NCBI RefSeq assembly: GCF_029266855.1
Contig: NZ_JAQSWB010000002.1
Location: 124,001-188,000, forward strand
Source: Fluviicola sp.
Lineage (GTDB): Bacteria > Bacteroidota > Bacteroidia > Flavobacteriales_D > Crocinitomicaceae
Direction: 5' to 3'
Length of the DNA stretch: 64,000 nt
In this document: positions 42,520-52,308 of the stretch, piece by piece
Position numbering within the stretch: position 1 is the stretch's first letter
Layout: the number at the start of each line of letters is the position of its first letter
Made by a program: the position numbers and the translations under genes
The notes under the pieces: model-generated
What the model saw: the letters and a program-made list of their open reading frames with translations, nothing else
The model's database searches: none
What the model was told of the DNA's origin: nothing

Positions 42520-42929
42520 TGAAATTGAATAAACATAGAAAACTAAAAGCATTCTCACTTGCAGAAATCCTGATCGTTCTTGCAATCATGGGAATTCTAT
42601 TGATGTTGGTTATTCCAAATCAAAGTGGTATTGCTACACGGACCAAAAGTATGGAAGCCCAGCAGGAATTACGCATGATCCACAATTTACAATATGCCTA
42701 TTTTTTACAGTATTCCAAGTATTCAATGGATGGTAAGGAGATCAATTACATTCCACATAAATTAATTACCGAAGGGGGCACTGCACTTTACAGAATAAGT
42801 ATAATCGAAGCATCACCTTCCGGATTCAAGGCAAAAGCAGAAGCCGTACAGGATTTCAACGGTGACGGGAAGTACAATATTTGGGAAATCGACCAGGAAG
42901 GCCAACCAAAAGAGACACAAGTAGATTAA
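42516..42929 (+). CDS. gspG: Major pseudopilin GspG-like
   Basis: 137 aa. Leader MMKLNKHRKLKA, then FSLAEILIVLAIMGILLMLV, a canonical prepilin helix with Phe+1 and Glu+5 (here after Ala instead of Gly). The C-terminal DFNGDGKYNIWEID is a calcium-type Asp loop as in GspG. Overlaps gspF by 4 bp. Confidence 0.8.
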   Translation: MMKLNKHRKLKAFSLAEILIVLAIMGILLMLVIPNQSGIATRTKSMEAQQELRMIHNLQYAYFLQYSKYSMDGKEINYIPHKLITEGGTALYRISIIEASPSGFKAKAEAVQDFNGDGKYNIWEIDQEGQPKETQVD

Positions 42930-43396
42930 TGATTTTAATCGCAATCATATCCCTTTTAATAACGATCCTTTACCAGGATTTCCGCTACCGTGAGATTTGG
43001 TGGTTCACTCCTCCTTTGCTTTTGATCAGCGGTTTTTGGTACAAATGGGACATCATCAACTGGGAATACTTCCTGTATAATTTTCTGTTTATCGGTGTGC
43101 TTATCGGTTTTTTGGTCATTTACGTCCGGATTCGTTTTGGCTCAACCAATTTATTCAAAGACTATTTTGGGCTGGGGGATGTGTTGGTTTTATTGGCAAT
43201 TACGCCCTTATTCGGATTCCCGTTTTTCATCTACTTTTTCACATTCAGCACAATTGTCAGCTTGATCGGATATGTGTTGATGTCGCTTTTCAAAGCTCAG
43301 AAGTCGATTCCTTATGCAGGTTATATTTCCTTATGCACGATTATATTTCTGGTATTTGTTCACTATAAAATAACTTCATTCATCGACGGAATATGA
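42929..43396 (+). CDS. Prepilin peptidase (A24 type, no methylase domain)
   Basis: 155 aa from ATG 42929, which shares one base with the gspG stop (TAATG). Six or so hydrophobic helices. LYQDFRYREIWW holds the first catalytic Asp and FGLGDVLVLLAI the GxGD motif with the second Asp, the aspartic protease pair that cuts prepilin leaders. The N-terminal cytoplasmic methylase part of PilD/GspO is missing, as is usual in short A24 enzymes. Confidence 0.8.
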   Translation: MILIAIISLLITILYQDFRYREIWWFTPPLLLISGFWYKWDIINWEYFLYNFLFIGVLIGFLVIYVRIRFGSTNLFKDYFGLGDVLVLLAITPLFGFPFFIYFFTFSTIVSLIGYVLMSLFKAQKSIPYAGYISLCTIIFLVFVHYKITSFIDGI

Positions 43397-44802
43397 GTGA
43401 TTTGAACAACATACAGGTTTCTGCAGAATTGCAACAGTTGATTCCATCTGATTTGGCATGGCATTACCGGGTAATTCCGGAAGAAATCACAGACGAAGCA
43501 GCAAAATTTTATGTGGACGGGGCTCAAAACCTGGCAACCGTAGAAGAGGAACTAAGTGCATTATTGGGAAAAAAAGTTGAATTAACAGCTGGTAAAACCG
43601 AAATTATTCAACGTGCGCTCGGTAAGTTTTTCAGAAGGGCAAACCAGGAAAAACAATTGGTCTTTAATTCCAATATTGATTTCGTAGACCGGATTATACA
43701 GGACGCGAATCACCTGGGAAGCAGTGATATTCATATTGAGATCTATGAAGATCGTGCACGTGTCAGAATCCGTATCGACGGGCATCTGATCGAGCGTTTT
43801 TCCATCGATAAATCAGAATATTCTGAATTGATCAACAAGGTAAAAATACGTTCCAACCTCGATATTTCCGAAAAAAGATTGCCTCAGGACGGACGCATTC
43901 AATACGAGAACTTTGATATCCGGGTTTCCATATTACCCACACTGCACGGCGAGAAAATCGTAATGCGTATTTTGGGAAAAGATGCGTCTTCGATCAATAT
44001 TGCCCAACTAGGATTAACTGAAAATGACCTGCGTAATTACCTCGAAGGAATTAAGAAACCACACGGTATTGTACTCATCAGCGGACCAACCGGTTCAGGT
44101 AAGACAACCACTCTGTATGCTACCCTGAAACAACTGAACGATGAGAAGCGGAACATCGTAACCGTCGAAGATCCGATCGAATACACATTGGAAGGGATCA
44201 ACCAGGTCCAGCTTAAAGAACAGATCGGCTTGACCTTTGCAAGTGCCTTGCGTTCGTTTTTAAGACAAGATCCGGATGTAATTATGCTTGGAGAGATCCG
44301 GGACGGTGAAACAGCACAAATGGCAATCCGGGCTGCATTGACAGGACATCTTGTTTTGTCTACGATTCACACCAATTCTGCCTGGGGAACCATTTCACGT
44401 TTGATCGATATGGGGGTTCCTTCGTTTTTGATAGCGAGTACAATTAACACCTCTGTTGCTCAGCGACTGCTAAGAAAGTTATGTGTCGATTGCAAACAGG
44501 AAGTAATTACTTCTCCGCTAGACTGGCCGCGAAGTTTTGACGAGAGTAATATTCCCGAGAAGGTATTTGAAGCTGTTGGCTGTGATAGTTGTCATTTTAC
44601 AGGCTACAAAGGAAGAACAGCAATTTACGAGGTAATTCCGATCGACTTTGAACTCTCGGAAAGTATTAAAAACAATGAATCCACTGTTGAGCAACAACTG
44701 ATTGACAGGAACATTATAACATTGAATAAACAAGCACTTGAATTAATTAAATCCGGAATAACTTCTTTGGAAGAAGCCTACCCGATATTAACTGAAATCT
44801 AA
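43393..44802 (+). CDS. gspE: Secretion ATPase GspE
   Basis: 469 aa. Walker A GPTGSGKTTT at residues 231-240, Asp box/Walker B PDVIMLGEIRDGETAQMA, His box HLVLSTIHTNSA, and a C-terminal four-Cys zinc motif (CVDC...CDSC), followed by FTGYKGRTAIYEVI. It powers pseudopilus growth from the cytoplasm. N-terminal GspE domain is shorter than in proteobacteria. Overlaps the peptidase gene by 4 bp. Confidence 0.95.
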   Translation: MSDLNNIQVSAELQQLIPSDLAWHYRVIPEEITDEAAKFYVDGAQNLATVEEELSALLGKKVELTAGKTEIIQRALGKFFRRANQEKQLVFNSNIDFVDRIIQDANHLGSSDIHIEIYEDRARVRIRIDGHLIERFSIDKSEYSELINKVKIRSNLDISEKRLPQDGRIQYENFDIRVSILPTLHGEKIVMRILGKDASSINIAQLGLTENDLRNYLEGIKKPHGIVLISGPTGSGKTTTLYATLKQLNDEKRNIVTVEDPIEYTLEGINQVQLKEQIGLTFASALRSFLRQDPDVIMLGEIRDGETAQMAIRAALTGHLVLSTIHTNSAWGTISRLIDMGVPSFLIASTINTSVAQRLLRKLCVDCKQEVITSPLDWPRSFDESNIPEKVFEAVGCDSCHFTGYKGRTAIYEVIPIDFELSESIKNNESTVEQQLIDRNIITLNKQALELIKSGITSLEEAYPILTEI

Positions 44803-46713
44803 ATGAAACAAACCCTTTTTATTTTCTTCCTGCTTTCTATAATCAGCATTCCGCTGGGAACGAAAGCGCAGAATTTTACCGAGCCATTACTGAGGGCAAG
44901 ACTCGACAGTTTGAGTAACACCTCAAAAGGTTTGAACAATACCTTCCAGCTGAATGTTTCAGGATTGCCGCTTTCTGAATTGGTAAATTCCATTGCACTC
45001 GAAAATAATCTGAATATCAGCATCGACCCTGTGCTTAACAATGCCGTCTCATATAACTTCTTTGATGCAAGGGTGAAAGACGTACTGGTATTTCTTTACG
45101 AGCATTTCGATATCGAATACCGGTTTGTGGGAAATATCCTGGCGATTACCAAACGCGAGTTAAGAAAAGAAATTCCGCAGCCAAAGATCGAAAAGAAGAT
45201 AGACGTCAAATACAATCCCTCCAACGAATTTTTATCTGTTGACCTGAAGAATGACAGTCTTTACAAAGTGATGAAGGAAATCAGTTCTTTAAGTGGAAAA
45301 AACATCGTTATTTCTCCGGATGTCCGCGACAAACCGATTACAGGATACTTTTTGAACCGTCCATACGACCAGGTGATTCAAATGACTGCAAAAGCAAATG
45401 GCCTGGAAAGTTCTATCGACGAAAGTGGGATCACCTATATTTTCGCAGCGAAACCTGAAAAAAACAACACCGCTCAAGGTGGTGGAGCCGGATTTAAGCC
45501 CACAACAGATTTTGAGCAAACAGGTGTTCAAATCAAGAAAAATGAATTTGGAACCTTGGACCTGATAGCAAACAATGCGGAAATGTCTGATATTATCAAA
45601 TATGCCTCACATGAACTCCTGACTCCTTATTTTTTCTACAACAAACCGGAGGGAAAGGCAAGTTTTCAGCTCCAGAATGTGACTTTCCCGGAAATTCTGA
45701 ATCTATTGTTTGTGGGAACTAAATATGCTTACAGGGAGGACAATAAACTGTTCCTTATCGGAGAGAACAAATCCGAAGGTATTCGTGTAACAGAGGTAAT
45801 TCGAATGGAGAACAGGACGATCGAAAATGTAAAAGCATCTATTCCGAAAGAATTAATTCAGGACCTGGACGTCAATGAATTTACGGAACTCAATGCCCTG
45901 ATCGTTACGGGACCTGCAAGAAAAGCAAGTGAATTACGTGCGTTTCTTTCGTCCATAGACATTGTTGTTCCTTTAGTTCAAATCGATGTAATGATCCTGA
46001 TCTCGGAACGTTCCAGCACGATTAAATCAGGAGTTAAAATGGGATTGGGGGATAAGCCTACTGTAACCAGCGGAACTGTTTTTCCAACCTTGGATGTGAA
46101 CCTGGGAGCGAGCACACTGAATAGCATCCTGAATACGATCAATGGCTTTGGTATTGTGAATTTGGGGGCTGTAACGCAAAACTTCTATATGTCACTTCAG
46201 CTTCTTGAATCCAATGGAATGATCGATGTAGAAAGCACACCAAAGATCACAACTTTGAGCAGCCATCAGGCAACAGTTTCCATCGGGCAAACAACTTATT
46301 ACCAGGAACAACAGGTCAACTTCCAGAATACGGTTGTGAACCAGGGAGTATTGACCTCCAAAATCTGGAAATCAGTAGACGCAAACCTGACAGTAAAAAT
46401 TAAACCTTTCGTTTCTTCGGATGGAAATGTTACAATGGATATAACGCTGACCAATGACGATTTCGACGGCAGTAAGGTAGATCCGACAGCACCGCCAAAT
46501 GCCACAAAACAAACCTTCGAATCGGTTATCCGGGTTCAAAATGGAGATGTGGTATTGTTGGGTGGTTTGGATAAAAAACAAAACAATAACAGCGGAGAGG
46601 GAGTTCCTTTATTGTCCCGTGTTCCGGTAATTAAATGGTTGTTCAGCAGCCGCAATAAAGTAAAGCGTAAATACAAACTGCATATCATTATTCGACCAAC
46701 GGTAACTTATTAA
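44803..46713 (+). CDS. gspD: Outer-membrane secretin GspD
   Basis: 636 aa with a signal peptide (FIFFLLSIISIPLGTKAQ). N domains: residues about 40-110 (secretin short domain, ENNLNISIDPVLNN), 130-210 and 270-330, 340-385; the secretin C domain occupies about 395-636, with the VESTPKITTLSSHQATVSIG motif and the final VPLLSRVPVIKWLFSS. It begins immediately after the gspE stop. Forms the gated outer-membrane channel. Confidence 0.92.
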   Translation: MKQTLFIFFLLSIISIPLGTKAQNFTEPLLRARLDSLSNTSKGLNNTFQLNVSGLPLSELVNSIALENNLNISIDPVLNNAVSYNFFDARVKDVLVFLYEHFDIEYRFVGNILAITKRELRKEIPQPKIEKKIDVKYNPSNEFLSVDLKNDSLYKVMKEISSLSGKNIVISPDVRDKPITGYFLNRPYDQVIQMTAKANGLESSIDESGITYIFAAKPEKNNTAQGGGAGFKPTTDFEQTGVQIKKNEFGTLDLIANNAEMSDIIKYASHELLTPYFFYNKPEGKASFQLQNVTFPEILNLLFVGTKYAYREDNKLFLIGENKSEGIRVTEVIRMENRTIENVKASIPKELIQDLDVNEFTELNALIVTGPARKASELRAFLSSIDIVVPLVQIDVMILISERSSTIKSGVKMGLGDKPTVTSGTVFPTLDVNLGASTLNSILNTINGFGIVNLGAVTQNFYMSLQLLESNGMIDVESTPKITTLSSHQATVSIGQTTYYQEQQVNFQNTVVNQGVLTSKIWKSVDANLTVKIKPFVSSDGNVTMDITLTNDDFDGSKVDPTAPPNATKQTFESVIRVQNGDVVLLGGLDKKQNNNSGEGVPLLSRVPVIKWLFSSRNKVKRKYKLHIIIRPTVTY

Positions 46714-47867
46714 TGAAAATCCCTTTCCAAAATAGCGTCCCCAAAAAATATAACCTGATTCTGATTCACAATCAATCAGGGGAATTGCTGTTTCATTATA
46801 CCTGCATGCATGAGCGAACCACGGTTCATGATCTGACTTCCTTTGAATCGATCGAACAAATACTAAAGAAGGCAGATAAAGGCATTCCGTTTATTATTCA
46901 CGTAAGGGGTGCAGGAATTCTGGCAAGGAGTGTTGAAAATGCTCCCAACTACAAAGAACGCTTATTGGTTTCGGGAAGAGAAGACGAATTTTACTTCAAT
47001 AGCTATCAACGGTCAGGGTCTGTTTTGGTGTCTTTTGCGCGAAAGAATATACTCGACGAATTTTTGAATCCCGTCAGGGCTGTCAAAGGATTCATTTGGG
47101 CTTTGTACATTGGCCCGTCCTTGCTTCCGTTCAAATCGGAAAATCCGGTTACCATTCAATCTGATTATGTGCTTTCGTTTCCATCTTCGGACCAGGTAAT
47201 CATTTTAAAGAACGAAGAGGAACTCTCAGAAAAACAAGTCCTGAATTCTTACCTGGAAGCAATCGTCAATTATACCTTCGCCAAGAATAACAATCCGGAT
47301 CAATTCCACCAGGGAATCGACGAGGAAACTTTCAGGCAAACGAAGAGTAACTACAAAGATTATAAGCTTTTCAGAACGATAGGAGTCAGTATTTTGGCCT
47401 TTTTCCTGATTGCGCTTACAATCAATTACTTTGTGGTGAATCATTTGAACCAGCTAGCTGCAGATTATGAACAGGAAATTGCCGGATACCAGGATAATTT
47501 TGCTGTCAGGGATCGCACCAAACAGGAAAAGCAACGCAAACTGGTCTTGTTTCAAAACTCAGGGATGCAATCGGGTAATCTGCTTTCTTATTATGCGGAT
47601 GAGACCGGAGCCACTGTACCTAAAGGGATTCAGTTCACAGAAATGCAATTATTCCCGCTTGTGCAGCCACTCAAACCGAAACACAAAGTAGAAACTGATA
47701 ATTCAAAAATCATTATCAAAGGAATTACCGTCAATAGTAAAGTTTTAGATGACTGGATGGAGGATCTGGAAAAGAAGGAATGGACTCAAAGTGTGGAGGT
47801 TATTAATTATTCCAGAGTGGATGACCAGCACGCAATCTTTCACATTATAATACATATCCGGGAATGA
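46713..47867 (+). CDS. GspL/PilM-PilN-like membrane protein
   Basis: 384 aa. A cytoplasmic domain of about 215 residues, one membrane helix (GVSILAFFLIALTINYF, about 224-240), then a coiled coil (HLNQLAADYEQEIAGY) and a periplasmic ferredoxin-like domain. This is the layout of GspL or of fused PilM/PilN, which links the ATPase to the inner-membrane ring. The cytoplasmic part has no clear actin motifs. Start overlaps the gspD stop by one base. Confidence 0.65.
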   Translation: MKIPFQNSVPKKYNLILIHNQSGELLFHYTCMHERTTVHDLTSFESIEQILKKADKGIPFIIHVRGAGILARSVENAPNYKERLLVSGREDEFYFNSYQRSGSVLVSFARKNILDEFLNPVRAVKGFIWALYIGPSLLPFKSENPVTIQSDYVLSFPSSDQVIILKNEEELSEKQVLNSYLEAIVNYTFAKNNNPDQFHQGIDEETFRQTKSNYKDYKLFRTIGVSILAFFLIALTINYFVVNHLNQLAADYEQEIAGYQDNFAVRDRTKQEKQRKLVLFQNSGMQSGNLLSYYADETGATVPKGIQFTEMQLFPLVQPLKPKHKVETDNSKIIIKGITVNSKVLDDWMEDLEKKEWTQSVEVINYSRVDDQHAIFHIIIHIRE

Positions 47868-48403
47868 CGCTTTTTGAAAAATATAGCTACAAACAAAAGA
47901 ACCTGGCATTGCTTATTATAGCTGTGCTACTTTTTGCTGTATCCTATAAAAGAGCTTTCAGTAAAACGATTGAAACGAATAGCTATATCAATGAGTTGGA
48001 AATTAAAAAACTGGAAGCATTAAACTCCCAAAAAGAAATTCAAATCCTTCAGAAACAAGTTGCTCAACTAAATAAATTGCTTGGAAAGGAAAACGTTTCG
48101 GTTGAAGAAGTTCAACAAGGTTTTTTAAACTTTCTGGCCCGTAAATCACCCAGAATTTCAGTGAAACAAATCGATGAAGTTTATGGATTTGAGCATCCAG
48201 ATTTTAAGATCAATACGTTTAAGATTGAATTAAAAGGAGACTTCATTTCCATATTGAAATTTATAAACACATTAGAACAGTCCTTCGATGATGCACGTTT
48301 GATCCATTTTCAAATGAGCTCTGAAAAAGACCCGGTTACAGGTAAAATAGATTTAACAACAACCTTATTAATTCAGAATTATGTCCAGAAAGTATATCAA
48401 TAG
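47864..48403 (+). CDS. GspM/PilO-like protein
   Basis: 179 aa: one N-terminal membrane helix (LALLIIAVLLFAVSY), a coiled coil (residues 40-85) and a C-terminal ferredoxin-like domain with the PilO-type segment FIKFINTLEQSFDDARL (here GDFISILKFINTLEQS). Overlaps its upstream neighbour by 4 bp. Partner of the GspL-like protein. Confidence 0.7.
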   Translation: MTLFEKYSYKQKNLALLIIAVLLFAVSYKRAFSKTIETNSYINELEIKKLEALNSQKEIQILQKQVAQLNKLLGKENVSVEEVQQGFLNFLARKSPRISVKQIDEVYGFEHPDFKINTFKIELKGDFISILKFINTLEQSFDDARLIHFQMSSEKDPVTGKIDLTTTLLIQNYVQKVYQ

Positions 48404-49373
48404 ACTTTTAGTGCTTTTCATTTCTTTTAGTCTTTTCGGCTGTAAAGATTTCATTGAGAAGAACATTTCCGAAGATACTCCGATATTAGTTCTTCCGTCA
48501 AATAATGCAACCATTAATGCAAACCCTGTTCACATCAAATGGGAAGAACTGGAAGGGGCAACCAAGTATCGAATCGAAATCGTAAGTCCCGAATTCGGGA
48601 ATATTCAAAGCTTTCCTTTGGATTCAATCGTGACCGGAACCAATTTTTACTTCGGATTGGATTCAGCGCAGTACGAAATCAGAATCACAGCAATGAATGC
48701 CGGATTCAGTTCAAAACCTTCTGCCATCAAGCGTTTTTGGGTCGGAACATCACAGGGAGGAGGAAATTCTGTTGTGCTGCTAAGTCCAAATGGGAATGCA
48801 TACGATAACGAGGATTTTAACGGGAATTTTTCCTGGGGTATTGTGGCAAATGCAGAAAGCTACACTTTTGAACTTCACGAATCGAATACCTTTGCCGGTC
48901 CGAATGTCATTCCTCCTATAGATCAAATTGGTATAACAGGAATAAACGCTGGTATTACCGGAAACGATTTGGCAGAAGGAACCTATTGTTGGGGTGTAAA
49001 AGCATACCTTATCGGTGGCGGTGAAACTAATTTCTCCAAACGTATTTTCTATATTGACAAAACAAATTCCCCGTTGGCAAGTCTCAGCTCTCCTTCAAAT
49101 AACTCAGCTATCAGTACCGGGACAATTACTTTTACCTGGAGTTTACCTGCAGACATTGGAGTTGTTCAATCTCCCCGAACAAGCAAAATCCAAGTGGCAC
49201 ATGATACCGGGTTTACAGATCTGGTGGAAATAACTCCAGATGTTTTCGATGATGAGAACACAAAAGAAATAGAATTACTTACTCCAGGAACCTATTATTG
49301 GCGAGTTATTGTAATGGATGAAGCTGGAAATATAACTACTCCGACAACTTATTTTACCTTGACATTGTCTTGA
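48381..49373 (+). CDS. Lipoprotein with Fn3-like repeats in the secretion operon
   Basis: 330 aa with lipobox LVLFISFSLFGCKD (Cys 21). Three Fn3/Ig-like repeats, each with WEELEGATKYRIEI-, FSWGIVANAESYTFEL- and FTWSLPADIGV-type strand openings and an ITAMN/WGVKAYLI/YWRVIVMDEAGN edge. Overlaps the GspM-like gene by 23 bp. It could be a secretin-binding pilotin or an outer-membrane anchor; known cargo is not ruled out. Confidence 0.65.
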   Translation: MSRKYINRLLVLFISFSLFGCKDFIEKNISEDTPILVLPSNNATINANPVHIKWEELEGATKYRIEIVSPEFGNIQSFPLDSIVTGTNFYFGLDSAQYEIRITAMNAGFSSKPSAIKRFWVGTSQGGGNSVVLLSPNGNAYDNEDFNGNFSWGIVANAESYTFELHESNTFAGPNVIPPIDQIGITGINAGITGNDLAEGTYCWGVKAYLIGGGETNFSKRIFYIDKTNSPLASLSSPSNNSAISTGTITFTWSLPADIGVVQSPRTSKIQVAHDTGFTDLVEITPDVFDDENTKEIELLTPGTYYWRVIVMDEAGNITTPTTYFTLTLS

Positions 49374-49858
49374 AAAACAAACGATTCACATATATTTTAC
49401 TGCTTGTTGTAGGATTTATCTACTTCAAACTCTTTGTACGCATCAGTTCCAATATTTCCGAGGAATCTAATTTACCTGTTGCCCAGATTAATGAGATGCA
49501 AATTGAAAACATCCGCTCCAAAAAAAGCTTCCGTCTGAAAGCAAATTACCCGGACCCGTTTTTAAAGAATTCAGGAATAGTTCAAAAAACTGCTGCAAAC
49601 CTGGATCCTAACGCTCCTCCGCCTTTACCTAAACCCAAAAAGGAAAAACCGATTGTTTACTGGCCGAGCATTAAATACTATGGAATAGTCCAGAAAAGCA
49701 GTTCAAAAAAACCACGGGCACTCATTTCTGTTGATGGGACAATGTATAAGATTTATCCCAATGAAGAGATCTTTGACGGTTTAGTGGTAAAATCAATTAA
49801 GCGGGAAAGCATTGAATTCTATTTCCAAAGGGAAACAAAAACGATTCAATTGAATTGA
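49370..49858 (+). CDS. GspC/PilP-like protein, last gene of the secretion operon
   Basis: 162 aa starting at TTG 49370 (overlapping TTGA of the previous gene). Membrane anchor FTYILLLVVGFIYFKLFV, a Pro-rich spacer (NAPPPLPKPKKEKP) and a small beta domain (KYYGIVQKSSSKKPRALISV followed by DGTMYKIYPNEEIFDGL) like the homology region of GspC/PilP, which touches the secretin N domains. Confidence 0.7.
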   Translation: MKNKRFTYILLLVVGFIYFKLFVRISSNISEESNLPVAQINEMQIENIRSKKSFRLKANYPDPFLKNSGIVQKTAANLDPNAPPPLPKPKKEKPIVYWPSIKYYGIVQKSSSKKPRALISVDGTMYKIYPNEEIFDGLVVKSIKRESIEFYFQRETKTIQLN

Positions 49859-50199
49859 TAGGTTTGGGTTTCCTCCTTTAGATCATTTCTTTATCTTTCG
49901 TTTTGCGTAAAGCCACATCAGTCAGGGTAAAGCAGATACATTACCTAAGGGGATAAATCCGAAGATTATTTCAAAAGAATAAAAAGCCCAAAATCAGGAA
50001 ATCCTGCATACAGTGAGAACCAGCTTAAGCGCAGTGTCAGGGAGAATCAGCGCAGCGGAATAACAATTTATTCCTGATTTACAATGATTTACCGGTTGCA
50101 AAAGCTGATTGTAATTCAATATTTACTCCGGGCCTTAAATAAATTGTATGTACCTTAATCAATATTATTCACGAATCAGAAATTAAAACAAAAATTATT
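49859..50199. other. Gene-free 341 bp with a long-range inverted repeat
   Basis: AAATCAGGA (49991-49999) faces TCCTGATTT (50072-50080) around a GC-richer 72 bp that itself has short hairpins. No protein frame. A leader or small RNA is possible. Confidence 0.3.
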
Positions 50200-50703
50200 A
50201 TGAAGAAGATCGGAACAATCATGCTTGGCTTATTGGTAGTAACCACCTTTTTGGGTGCATGTAAAAAAAAGGAAGTCGTTGGTCCAACTGGTCCGGCAGG
50301 TGCAGCAGGAAATGCGAATGTTAAAAGTTTTACAGTTGCAACAGTTGCGGCGGATTGGACGGGTGACCAGGTAGCGGGATATTCGATCACTTTAAGTGTT
50401 CCGATCATTACTGCTGATATCGTTGCGACCGGTGCCGTGATGTGCTATCTGGAATACGGTGGAACAACTTATGCACTTCCATATTCTTATTTGTATGGAG
50501 GAGGTTATACCAGACATATGTTATTTAACTATGAATTAGGAACTTTAACGGTAGACCGGGTAGATGATGACGGATTAACCGTTAATCCCGGAAGTTCTTC
50601 TACAAAAATCAAAGTAGTAGCAATTTCATCTACCGGATTAATTCAACATCCAAATGTAGATTTAACAAACTATGAGGAGGTAAAGCAGGCATTTAATTTA
50701 TAA
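50200..50703 (+). CDS. Lipoprotein with short collagen-like segment
   Basis: 167 aa with lipobox LVVTTFLGACKKK (Cys 21) and a short Gly-x-y tract (GPTGPAGAAG) before a beta-rich domain (ADIVATGAVMCYLEYGGTTYALPYSYL). Typical Bacteroidota surface lipoprotein; related proteins occur singly or in families and have no known function. Followed by a strong bidirectional terminator. Confidence 0.7.
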   Translation: MKKIGTIMLGLLVVTTFLGACKKKEVVGPTGPAGAAGNANVKSFTVATVAADWTGDQVAGYSITLSVPIITADIVATGAVMCYLEYGGTTYALPYSYLYGGGYTRHMLFNYELGTLTVDRVDDDGLTVNPGSSSTKIKVVAISSTGLIQHPNVDLTNYEEVKQAFNL

Positions 50704-50720
50704 TTCAAACAAACCGAATA

Positions 50721-50753
50721 AAAAAACGAGGACATAATCATCCTCGTTTTTTT
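50721..50753. terminator. Bidirectional terminator
   Basis: AAAAAACGAGGA / TCCTCGTTTTTT around loop CATAATCA, between convergent genes. Confidence 0.9.
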
Positions 50754-50781
50754 ATTGAATTTTTTTACACTTATGAGTTAA

Positions 50782-51822
50782 TTAAAACCGGCGTACCGCT
50801 CTTATTTCAAAAGCTGCAGCTTTGTTAATTGTGAAAAGATTTGTTCCGATAGGAGTGATATTCACTGCGATTGCATCCGAATTGTTTGCTTCTTTTGAAC
50901 TCCAGTAGGGAGATGTCAGTAAATTGGTTCCGCCGTTCGCTGTTGCAGTTGCATCAACAATAGCATAGTTAAGCCCAAGACGTTCTAATTCTGCAGGTGT
51001 TGGAAGGTACCAATCGGAATAGGTGGTCGTTCCTTCGGTAATTTGCAGTTCATTACAGGTTGCCGCTGCATACGGGCTGCCATCATCACCTATAGCCAGG
51101 TGTGCTGCAATGATGATCACATTGTTAGCCGCACCTGCATAAATACCATTTCCATCAGCACGTGTTTTACCATAAGTACCGGCGAACCATTTTATAGCAG
51201 GCAAATCGTTTTTAGTAACTGCCAAACCATGCTGTCCGGTCTCATCTACGTAAAATACGATCCCACCTTGTGCAAAATCACCTACTTCATATTTCACCAG
51301 GCCGGCAACATATCCCATGCCGGCAATGTCTGTGGAATCAGTGTGATTGTTCCAGTTTGCAGTATCTGCAGCTGTAATTCCTGCTGCAACAGATGCATCA
51401 AAAATAGGGTCGTTCTCATTCGCACTGTTTGCGTGCAAAGCATACGGAACGCTTAATAACTGTGTGGTTCCGCTGATCGTATAATTCGTTCCGCCTGCAG
51501 GGTCTGATTCCGTTTTTACAAAATAGGGTCCGGCCGACCAGTCAATTGCCGAAAAAGTTCCCGAAATAACTGTTCCGGCTCCGATCTCAATACTCACTAA
51601 ACCATTGATATTGGACACTGGTACTTGTGTTTCCTGGTAAACTGCACTTCCGCCGGGGCTTCCCTGTAAAATACTCACTCGCATACCAATGCTTTGGTTT
51701 GTTACCAGGGTATTGGATGCGTTGCGGATTACAGCCTGATAGCTCATTTTTTGAGGTGCCTGTGCAAATAGGTTAAAGGCAAGCAAAAGCAAGATTGCGG
51801 TATTTAAAATGTGTTTGTTCAT
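50782..51822 (-). CDS. Secreted protein with C-terminal DUF1566/Lcl-like domain
   Basis: 346 aa, signal peptide MNKHILNTAILLLLAFNLFA. The first half has the common Bacteroidota opening (APQKMSYQAVIRNASNTLV and ISGTTQLLSVPYALHANSA) also found in phage-tail-like adhesins. The second half (GGIVFYVDETGQHGLAV ... SDWYLPTPAELERL ... YWSSKEANNSDAIAVN ... IRAVRRF) is a DUF1566-like C-type-lectin fold. Likely surface-exposed carbohydrate or ligand binding. It begins 3 bp after the next gene upstream, so the pair is an operon. Confidence 0.75.
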   Translation of the reverse strand: MNKHILNTAILLLLAFNLFAQAPQKMSYQAVIRNASNTLVTNQSIGMRVSILQGSPGGSAVYQETQVPVSNINGLVSIEIGAGTVISGTFSAIDWSAGPYFVKTESDPAGGTNYTISGTTQLLSVPYALHANSANENDPIFDASVAAGITAADTANWNNHTDSTDIAGMGYVAGLVKYEVGDFAQGGIVFYVDETGQHGLAVTKNDLPAIKWFAGTYGKTRADGNGIYAGAANNVIIIAAHLAIGDDGSPYAAATCNELQITEGTTTYSDWYLPTPAELERLGLNYAIVDATATANGGTNLLTSPYWSSKEANNSDAIAVNITPIGTNLFTINKAAAFEIRAVRRF

Positions 51823-51825
51823 GTG

Positions 51826-52308
51826 TTAGTTTTTAATGATTTTGAATTCTTTTACTAACTGACCATTATCAGTTATTTTTAATAAATAAGAGGCCGGAGC
51901 TAAGCGGTCCATCGAAACGGTGGTTTCGTTTTGGATGATCTCTTTTTCCTGAACAAGTTTTCCCCCGATATCAAACAAGTGATACGAAAGTTTTCCCTGT
52001 GTGTGCTCACTTACCGAAATAGTCATTGATCCGCTGGTTGGATTTGGAAAAGCAAATAGTTCCAAAGTGATGTTCTGATCTTCTATTCCGGCTGTGGTGA
52101 CGATTTCATAGGGTTGTTGAACTCCCTGGTTCACTTCTCCGCTTGTTCCGGAATTGGATGTGTAAGCAACCTGTCCGATGGTGTAGCTGCATGTTCCTCC
52201 GGTCCCGCTGGCTTCATTGCCTGCAGCCGCAACAGTTTCCTGTGCCTGCAGTCTGCCCGAGCCGGCGACAATGAGTAATACGGCAACAATTAGTTTTTTT
52301 TGATCCAT
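51826..52308 (-). CDS. Small secreted protein with T9SS type A sorting domain
   Basis: 160 aa with a signal peptide (LIVAVLLIVAGSGRLQAQ). The C-terminal 75 residues (LELFAFPNPTSGSMTISV, YHLFDIGGKLVQEKEI, MDRLAPASYLLKI, LVKEFKIIKN) are a Por secretion-system sorting domain. The middle CSYTIGQVAYTSNSGTSGEVNQGVQQPYEI is a known companion motif of such small proteins. Exported by the type IX system and attached to the surface. Confidence 0.8.
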   Translation of the reverse strand: MDQKKLIVAVLLIVAGSGRLQAQETVAAAGNEASGTGGTCSYTIGQVAYTSNSGTSGEVNQGVQQPYEIVTTAGIEDQNITLELFAFPNPTSGSMTISVSEHTQGKLSYHLFDIGGKLVQEKEIIQNETTVSMDRLAPASYLLKITDNGQLVKEFKIIKN

